Assembly (NCBI GenBank): GCA_937894585.1
Contig: CALBGO010000066.1
Location: forward strand, 1-17,248
Direction of reading: 5' to 3'
Length of the DNA: 17,248 nucleotides
From: an uncultured Eubacterium sp.
GTDB taxonomy: Bacteria > Bacillota > Clostridia > Peptostreptococcales > Anaerovoracaceae
Positions 13,632 to 17,248 of this stretch are shown here, piece by piece; the stretch's first letter is position 1; each line of letters starts with the position of its first letter. Below the pieces are notes generated by a model. It was not told the DNA's origin, did no database searches, and saw only the letters and a list, made by a program, of their open reading frames with translations. The position numbers and the translations under genes are program-made.

Positions 13632-14978
13632 TTACGCCACGGTAAATACAGTGACAAACTGCCCGTTTTGAACGATATCTATATTGATGGTCTTTTTCGG
13701 TTCGCCGCTTTCGTTGAAAGAAATCTCACCCGAAACGCCTCTGAACCCACGGGTTGCAAGCAGTGCTTTCTGTACTGCTTCCGAATCAATGCTTCCTGCT
13801 TTTTCAATGCTCTGCACCGCAAGCATATATGCGTCGAAAGCCAGCGCCGTCGGCTCCGGAATTTCTTTACTGCCGTACTTTTTTTCGTAAGCCTCGGCAA
13901 AACTTTTATAAAGTGCAGAGACTGAAGCTTCCGCTTTTTCTTCCGCAGATTCATCAGCTTCAGACGAAACGGCCTGATCGGAAGAAACTCCGCCGGTCAC
14001 CGTATCGCCCGAAGAGTTTCCGTTCGCAGCTGCATCGTCGCTGGACGGTTCACCCGCAGTATCATCTTCCGGCTGCCCGCCTTCCGCCGATACAGCATTG
14101 AAGTCCGAAGCCACCGCAATTTTCATCCGGGGATGCTCATTCTGCAGTTTAATCATCTGCTCCGAGTGCCAGTCCTTTGGAACGAGGAATGTAACAGAAT
14201 GCAGCCCCGCCTGATCCGCTTCCGAAATGATTTTTTCGCCCAAAGAAACGGAAACAGGCATAAATACAGCCTCTACGCCGGATTTGCGAAGTTTTTCAAT
14301 GTACGGACTGCGGTCCTTTGTTTCTTTTGGAATCTCCACAGTCACCGAAACGCTCTCTTCGTCGTCAGTCAGGCGGTGAAGCCTGCTGCTGAACTGATTC
14401 ACCATTTCATTGGAAGCGTCTTCGCCTTTAACTCTCAGCACGCCCGCCTTCTTAAGCTGCAGCTTTTCCACTGTATAGTCGGCAAGAGCTCGTCCCTGAC
14501 TTCCGTCAGAAAAAGACATTCTGAAATAGTAATCATTATTAACGGTAATCAGCGGATTCGTTGCCGTAATCGTAATTGCGGGGATTTTTGCTTCTCCGAG
14601 GAGCTGACTTGCCGTCAGAGATACGGCTTCTCCGTAGCTGCCGAGAACCGCAGCGGGCTTCTTTTCGATAAGGTTCTGCACCGCTGTTTCGGCAACATAA
14701 ATACTGCTCTGGGTATCCGCATAAAGCAGTTCCACCGGCTTTCCCAAAACCTCCGCCTGCAGACTCTTTGCAAGTTCAATACCGCGGATTTCAAGTTCTC
14801 CGGCAGAGCTGTCGTTACCCGTCTGCGGCTCCAGCACACCGATTTTGATTGTATCTCCCTCTTTCACCTTTTCACCGAAAAAGGTGTCTTTAAAATTATC
14901 GTAAGTCGTGCAGCCGGACACCATCAGCACCGTCAGCGCCAGCACAGCTGCAAGACATGTAAATTTCAAATTCCGCAT
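13632..14978 (-). CDS. Branched-chain amino acid-type ABC transporter solute-binding lipoprotein
   Basis: Extracellular ligand-binding protein of the Leu/Ile/Val (Peripla_BP_6) type. The N-terminus is a lipoprotein signal peptide: MRNLK, a hydrophobic core, and lipobox VSGC with lipidated C23. The mature part starts with IKIGVLEPQTGNDSSAGELEIRGIELA (45-70), the standard first strand and helix, then PAAVLGSYGE (108-117), and ends with the YEKKYG...PTALAFDAYMLAVQSIEKAG segment. Residues about 297-350 are a low-complexity Gly/Ser/Asp/Glu insert that splits the second lobe. The ATG has AAAGGGA upstream. No permease or ATPase gene follows, so it is an orphan here; ligand unknown. Confidence 0.88.
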   Translation of the reverse strand: MRNLKFTCLAAVLALTVLMVSGCTTYDNFKDTFFGEKVKEGDTIKIGVLEPQTGNDSSAGELEIRGIELAKSLQAEVLGKPVELLYADTQSSIYVAETAVQNLIEKKPAAVLGSYGEAVSLTASQLLGEAKIPAITITATNPLITVNNDYYFRMSFSDGSQGRALADYTVEKLQLKKAGVLRVKGEDASNEMVNQFSSRLHRLTDDEESVSVTVEIPKETKDRSPYIEKLRKSGVEAVFMPVSVSLGEKIISEADQAGLHSVTFLVPKDWHSEQMIKLQNEHPRMKIAVASDFNAVSAEGGQPEDDTAGEPSSDDAAANGNSSGDTVTGGVSSDQAVSSEADESAEEKAEASVSALYKSFAEAYEKKYGSKEIPEPTALAFDAYMLAVQSIEKAGSIDSEAVQKALLATRGFRGVSGEISFNESGEPKKTINIDIVQNGQFVTVFTVA

Positions 14979-15029
14979 AGCTTCCCTTTCACTCTAAAAT
15001 ATACCCACATTTCTGCTATGATACTCTTA

Positions 15030-15057
15030 ATTATACTATATTTGCAACAATTGTAAA
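15030..15057 (-). promoter_or_regulatory. Promoter of the solute-binding protein gene
   Basis: On the minus strand -35 TTTACA (15057-15052), 16-base spacer, -10 TATAAT (15035-15030), about 50 bases before the ATG. The spacer contains ACAATTGT, an 8-bp palindrome. Confidence 0.7.
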
Positions 15058-15060
15058 CCT

Positions 15061-15305
15061 TTTTTGTGTGAAGAGAAATTGAACAAAATTGAGGAGAATG
15101 CAAATAGAATGCTTAATCTCCCTGTCCCCAAAGCAAAGGTCTGCATAATTCTGTATGGAGATTCACATAAATTCCAGTGCAGGTCAATGCAGATTTCCCT
15201 CTGTCAAAATCGCGGTCAAAATTGCTGCTGAAATCACTTTCGAAATTGCTTTCGAAATCCGAAATTTATTTTGCAATAAGTTTCACACAACTTTTACAAA
15301 CTTAC
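15061..15305. other. Gene-free divergent region with short repeats
   Basis: Between the divergent promoters of the solute-binding protein and rubrerythrin genes. No convincing gene: a 62-codon plus-strand frame from 15155 lacks a ribosome site. The main content is the 12-base-period repeat at 15203-15262, listed separately. AATGC occurs twice at 15098-15116. Confidence 0.6.
15203..15262 (+). repeat. Degenerate 12-bp tandem repeat, five units
   Basis: Consecutive 12-base units: GTCAAAATCGCG, GTCAAAATTGCT, GCTGAAATCACT, TTCGAAATTGCT, TTCGAAATCCGA. Units 1-2 and 4-5 are close copies and unit 3 is intermediate; the core AAAT recurs in phase in all five. The block ends about 43 bases before the rubrerythrin -35 box. 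Confidence 0.6.
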
Positions 15306-15335
15306 TTGTTTACCTTAAGAAAAATGTGGTACAAT
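15306..15335 (+). promoter_or_regulatory. Promoter of the rubrerythrin gene
   Basis: -35 TTGTTT (15306-15311), 18-base spacer, -10 TACAAT (15330-15335), about 50 bases before the ATG. Just downstream, TTAGTAA and TATTAA (15340-15355) form an imperfect inverted repeat in the range of a PerR-like box, a weak resemblance. Confidence 0.6.
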
Positions 15336-15384
15336 TGACTTAGTAAAAATATTAAACATAGAGACTTAAGGAGGAATTAGAATT

Positions 15385-15927
15385 ATGAAATGGGTATGCA
15401 CAGTTTGCGGATACGTTCACGAAGGAGATCAGGCACCGGAAAAATGTCCAGTATGTAAAGTTCCTGCCGATAAATTCATCAAACAGGACGAAGGTAAGAC
15501 TGAATGGGCTGACCAGCATGTAATCGGCGTTGCTCAGGGTGTTGATCAGGAAATCATCGACGGACTGCGCGCAAACTTTGAAGGCGAATGTTCCGAAGTT
15601 GGTATGTACTTAGCTATGGCAAGAGTAGCTCACAGAGAAGGCTATCCTGAAATCGGTCTGTACTGGGAAAAAGCTGCTTACGAAGAAGCTGAACACGCTG
15701 CTAAATTTGCAGAACTGTTAGGCGAAGTTGTAACCGACTCCACTAAGAAGAATCTGGAAATGAGAATTGAAGCAGAAGCAGGCGCATGCGCAGGCAAGAA
15801 AGCTTTAGCTACTATGGCTAAACAGCAGAACCTGGATGCAATCCACGACACTGTTCACGAAATGGCGAAAGACGAAGCAAGACACGGTGCTGCTTTCGAA
15901 GGTCTGCTGAAGAGATACTTCGGCTAA
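15385..15927 (+). CDS. Reverse rubrerythrin (rubredoxin domain first), peroxide-reducing
   Basis: Non-heme di-iron protein that reduces hydrogen peroxide (and possibly oxygen) in anaerobes; in clostridia this reversed type acts as an NADH-dependent peroxidase with partner reductases. The 180-residue protein starts with a rubredoxin-like domain: WVCTVCGYVHEG (C5, C8) and CPVCKVP (C21, C24). A ferritin-like four-helix domain follows (about 55-178) with di-iron Glu/His motifs: EGECSEVGMY (67-75), YEEAEHA (99-105), EMRIEAEAG (125-133) and DEARHGAAF (163-171). Classical rubrerythrin has these domains in the opposite order. A very strong AGGAGG ribosome site and a restricted codon set suggest high expression. 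Single-gene unit with its own promoter and terminator. Confidence 0.95.
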   Translation: MKWVCTVCGYVHEGDQAPEKCPVCKVPADKFIKQDEGKTEWADQHVIGVAQGVDQEIIDGLRANFEGECSEVGMYLAMARVAHREGYPEIGLYWEKAAYEEAEHAAKFAELLGEVVTDSTKKNLEMRIEAEAGACAGKKALATMAKQQNLDAIHDTVHEMAKDEARHGAAFEGLLKRYFG

Positions 15928-15935
15928 GAATTTCT

Positions 15936-15951
15936 TATTGAAATTTCAATA
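15936..15951. repeat. Palindrome, first copy of a 13-bp direct repeat
   Basis: TATTGAAATTTCAATA is a perfect 16-bp palindrome 8 bases after the rubrerythrin stop codon. Its 13-base part ATTGAAATTTCAA (15937-15949) recurs exactly at 16131-16143. Confidence 0.6.
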
Positions 15952-15965
15952 CTTAGAAGATAGAG

Positions 15966-15997
15966 AGAGAGTCAAGATTTTGGCTCTCTTTTCTTTT
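15966..15997 (+). terminator. Strong intrinsic terminator after rubrerythrin
   Basis: AGAGAGTCAA (15966-15975), loop GATT, TTGGCTCTCT (15980-15989): a 10-bp stem with one G-U pair, followed by TTTCTTTT. Confidence 0.85.
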
Positions 15998-16026
15998 GGA
16001 ACTATCTGTGTTATTGGGAAAGCGAG

Positions 16027-16101
16027 TTGTCATTTTGTTGTCACTTTCCTCTTTTGACAACTGCAAAACAATCAGAAATTGTCACCTTTTTGGATTGTCA
16101 C
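16027..16101. repeat. Cluster of TTGTCA(C) repeats
   Basis: TTGTCA or TTGTCAC occurs at 16027-16032, 16038-16044, 16079-16085 and 16095-16101 on the plus strand, and once inverted (TGACAA, 16055-16060). The last three direct copies continue into T-rich tracts (CTTTCC, CTTTTTGG, TTTTTAC). Spacing is uneven. Such sets resemble arm-type recombinase sites or protein-binding iterons, but no matching gene is in the window. Confidence 0.6.
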
Positions 16102-16126
16102 TTTTTACTCTTAAATTATACCACTT

Positions 16127-16148
16127 AATCATTGAAATTTCAACGATT
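16127..16148. repeat. Imperfect 22-bp palindrome, second copy of the 13-bp direct repeat
   Basis: AATC-A-TTGAAATTTCAA-C-GATT: 20 of 22 positions are self-complementary, with the perfect core TTGAAATTTCAA at 16132-16143. The 13-base word ATTGAAATTTCAA is shared with 15937-15949. Confidence 0.6.
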
Positions 16149-16409
16149 ATCAGTTGTTTTTTAACATATTTTCATTCATTTTATTTATCTTTTAACATCT
16201 CTTCTACATCTTTCCGCAAATCCTTCTCATCTATTTATATCTATATTATACCTCTCAAGATTATCTAAAATTTCTCTCTGGAATTCTAATTTTTTCTAAC
16301 TTTTTTATGGATTTTATAACCCCAATAATCGTTCGTATTTCAACATTTATAAGCATTTTGCTCTCCCGGGCAAAAAGCCTTTTCGGTATTAATTTCAACA
16401 CCATTATTA

Positions 16410-16418
16410 TGGTAATAT
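16410..16418 (+). promoter_or_regulatory. Possible extended -10 promoter for the paralog pair
   Basis: TGGTAATAT is an extended -10 element (TGn plus TAATAT); no good -35 box stands at 17 bases. It lies about 95 bases before the ATG at 16514, overlapping one arm of the ACCAT/ATGGT stem. Confidence 0.35.
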
Positions 16419-16513
16419 ATATACATAAGGTGAGGGAAACAAAGAAACCTCTAAAGAGTATAAATAAGGGTTGCGACCAAGCGCAGAGCCATCAGGCAAG
16501 AAAGGAAACGAAA

Positions 16514-16924
16514 ATGAAGAATATCAATGTAAATCCAATTACTGAAACTATCGAAGTATCCAAAGCATTCTTAAAGAAAGCAAGTGTATATGGTTCTGCC
16601 GAATACTTTGCACTGAAAGAAGTTCGCTCTTCTGAACCAACCTTTACAGTGAAAGAAATTACCATCAAGAAAAACGCAAGCAAAAAGACTTATGGCAGTC
16701 TGACCTTTGAAGCAATGATTGCTCACATCAAACTTGTAGAAACAGATGAAGAAGAAAAGGAAAAAGTTTTAGATGAACTGAAAGAAATCAGAGCATATTC
16801 AAAATCCAGAGGTTCTTCTTATCCAATCGTTAAGAAATGGTTCTTAAACAAGTATAAAGAATCCTACGACAACTTCTTAAAAGATACAGAAGAAATCAAA
16901 GAAAATGAAACAAAAGCAGCATAA
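16514..16924 (+). CDS. Small Lys/Glu-rich hypothetical protein, paralog of the next gene
   Basis: Not recognised. The reading frame is open from 16307, but I choose the ATG at 16514 because AAAGGA lies 8 bases upstream and because the neighbouring gene starts at the equivalent point; this gives 136 residues. The product is charged and soluble, with an N-terminal beta-rich stretch (ITETIEVSKAFLKKASVYGSAEYF, about 9-32), then EPTFTVKEITIKKN, and helical charged C-terminal half (EEKEKVLDELKEI) with a run of Lys/Glu. Residues 9-75 align with the next protein. No cysteine, signal or membrane segment. Codons are A/T-ending, unlike the genes left of 15000, fitting an acquired element. Confidence 0.75.
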   Translation: MKNINVNPITETIEVSKAFLKKASVYGSAEYFALKEVRSSEPTFTVKEITIKKNASKKTYGSLTFEAMIAHIKLVETDEEEKEKVLDELKEIRAYSKSRGSSYPIVKKWFLNKYKESYDNFLKDTEEIKENETKAA

Positions 16925-16979
16925 ATCAATCATCACTTAACATCAAACAACATCTGTTAGAAAGAAAGGAACAAAACCC

Positions 16980-17248
16980 ATGAGAAAGAATTATGAAATC
17001 AACTTCACAACTAAAACTATCACTATTACAAAATCCTTCAGCGAAAAAGCGCAAGACTTTGGTTCAGAAGAATTTAAGTTATATAAACAGTTTCAGAGCG
17101 AACTCCCAGACTTCTCTATTGTTATTCCTACGCCAAAAGCAAGAAAAAAGAACAGCAAAATCACCTATGACAAAATGGTAAAATACATTACCTGTCAAAT
17201 AGATTCTACTATTCTTCTGAAGAGGTTCACCGAAATCAGAGAACTGTC
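16980..17248 (+). CDS. Second paralog of the small Lys-rich protein, cut by the window end
   Basis: The ATG at 16980 has AAAGGA about 10 bases upstream and lies 55 bases after the previous stop; the frame is open for 89 codons to the end of the window. The start, MRKNYEINFTTKTITITKSF, aligns with the first paralog (NINVNPITETIEVSKAF): T-x-T-I-x-x-x-K-x-F, then K-A-x-x-x-G-S-x-E, then K, P-x-F and a Lys cluster before a helix. Function unknown; its C-terminus is outside the window. Confidence 0.7.
   Translation, partial: MRKNYEINFTTKTITITKSFSEKAQDFGSEEFKLYKQFQSELPDFSIVIPTPKARKKNSKITYDKMVKYITCQIDSTILLKRFTEIREL

Larger units (their letters stand above)
15998..16513. other. AT-rich gene-poor stretch, probable edge of an accessory element
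   Basis: About 500 bases with no convincing gene; plus-strand frames here lack ribosome sites and are low-complexity. It is visibly richer in A and T than the region to the left. It holds TTGTCAC-type repeats (16027-16101), a palindrome (16127-16148), a pyrimidine-rich segment (16180-16320) that reads like decayed coding DNA on the minus strand, a small stem TTTTGC/GCAAAA (16356-16375) around CCCGGG, and a stem ACCAT/ATGGT (16400-16413) next to a likely promoter. From 16430 to 16513 lies a purine-rich leader for the next gene. Confidence 0.6.

Noticed and set aside
15155..15343. 62-codon plus-strand frame before rubrerythrin
   Set aside because: No ribosome site, composed partly of the 12-bp repeat, and it overlaps the rubrerythrin promoter.
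15996..16268. 90-codon plus-strand frame after the rubrerythrin terminator
   Set aside because: No ribosome site; it is Phe/Ser/Ile-rich low complexity typical of T-rich DNA and runs through the repeat cluster.
16307..16513. N-terminal extension of the first paralog to 16307
   Set aside because: The ATG at 16514 has a ribosome site and matches the start of the second paralog; the extension is AT-rich leader.
1..17248. CRISPR array, tRNA or rRNA genes
   Set aside because: No regularly spaced repeat-spacer pattern and no tRNA or rRNA-like sequence was seen on either strand.

Overview
The window reads as chromosome of a strictly anaerobic, low-to-mid GC Gram-positive bacterium of the class Clostridia. 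Evidence: a CIRCE-controlled groESL operon, a Rex redox repressor, a small 2[4Fe-4S] ferredoxin, a rubredoxin-first ('reverse') rubrerythrin, strong AGGAGG-type ribosome sites and TTGACA/TATAAT-type promoters. A family-level guess (something near Anaerovoracaceae) is only an impression.

Layout. Positions 1-52 look like the tip of an insertion sequence. From 111 to 14978 almost everything is on the minus strand, read right to left: an orphan lipoprotein solute-binding protein (13632-14978); a long probable operon nifU-like / pepV / ribU / tsaE / tsaB / rimI / 62-aa Cys protein / tsaD / ABC-F ATPase (13449 down to 5724); acpP with its own promoter and terminator; rex; a P-loop/Asp23-like fusion protein overlapping an OGG1-type 8-oxoguanine glycosylase gene; a terminator; and groES-groEL behind a sigma-A promoter and a perfect CIRCE operator. 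The ferredoxin gene (4172-4342, plus strand) is transcribed divergently from the P-loop/Asp23 gene and ends in a strong terminator. The reverse rubrerythrin (15385-15927, plus) also has its own promoter and strong terminator.

To the right of about 15998 the character changes: DNA is clearly more AT-rich, there is about 500 bp without a convincing gene but with several TTGTCAC-type repeats and palindromes, then two small lysine-rich genes (16514-16924 and 16980-end) that are tandem paralogs of each other. This looks like the edge of an accessory element; no integrase or relaxase is visible, so its type cannot be named.

Functions that fit together: tsaE, tsaB and tsaD supply most of the t6A37 tRNA modification machinery (TsaC is absent from the window), with RimI and an ABC-F ribosome-associated ATPase nearby, so the long operon has a translation-quality theme plus riboflavin uptake and peptide use. 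Rex, ferredoxin, OGG, rubrerythrin and GroESL are redox and stress functions of an anaerobe. The most interesting leads are the tandem paralog pair with the repeat-rich DNA in front of it, the P-loop/Asp23 fusion, the 12-bp-period repeat in front of the rubrerythrin promoter, and the acidic insert in the solute-binding protein.
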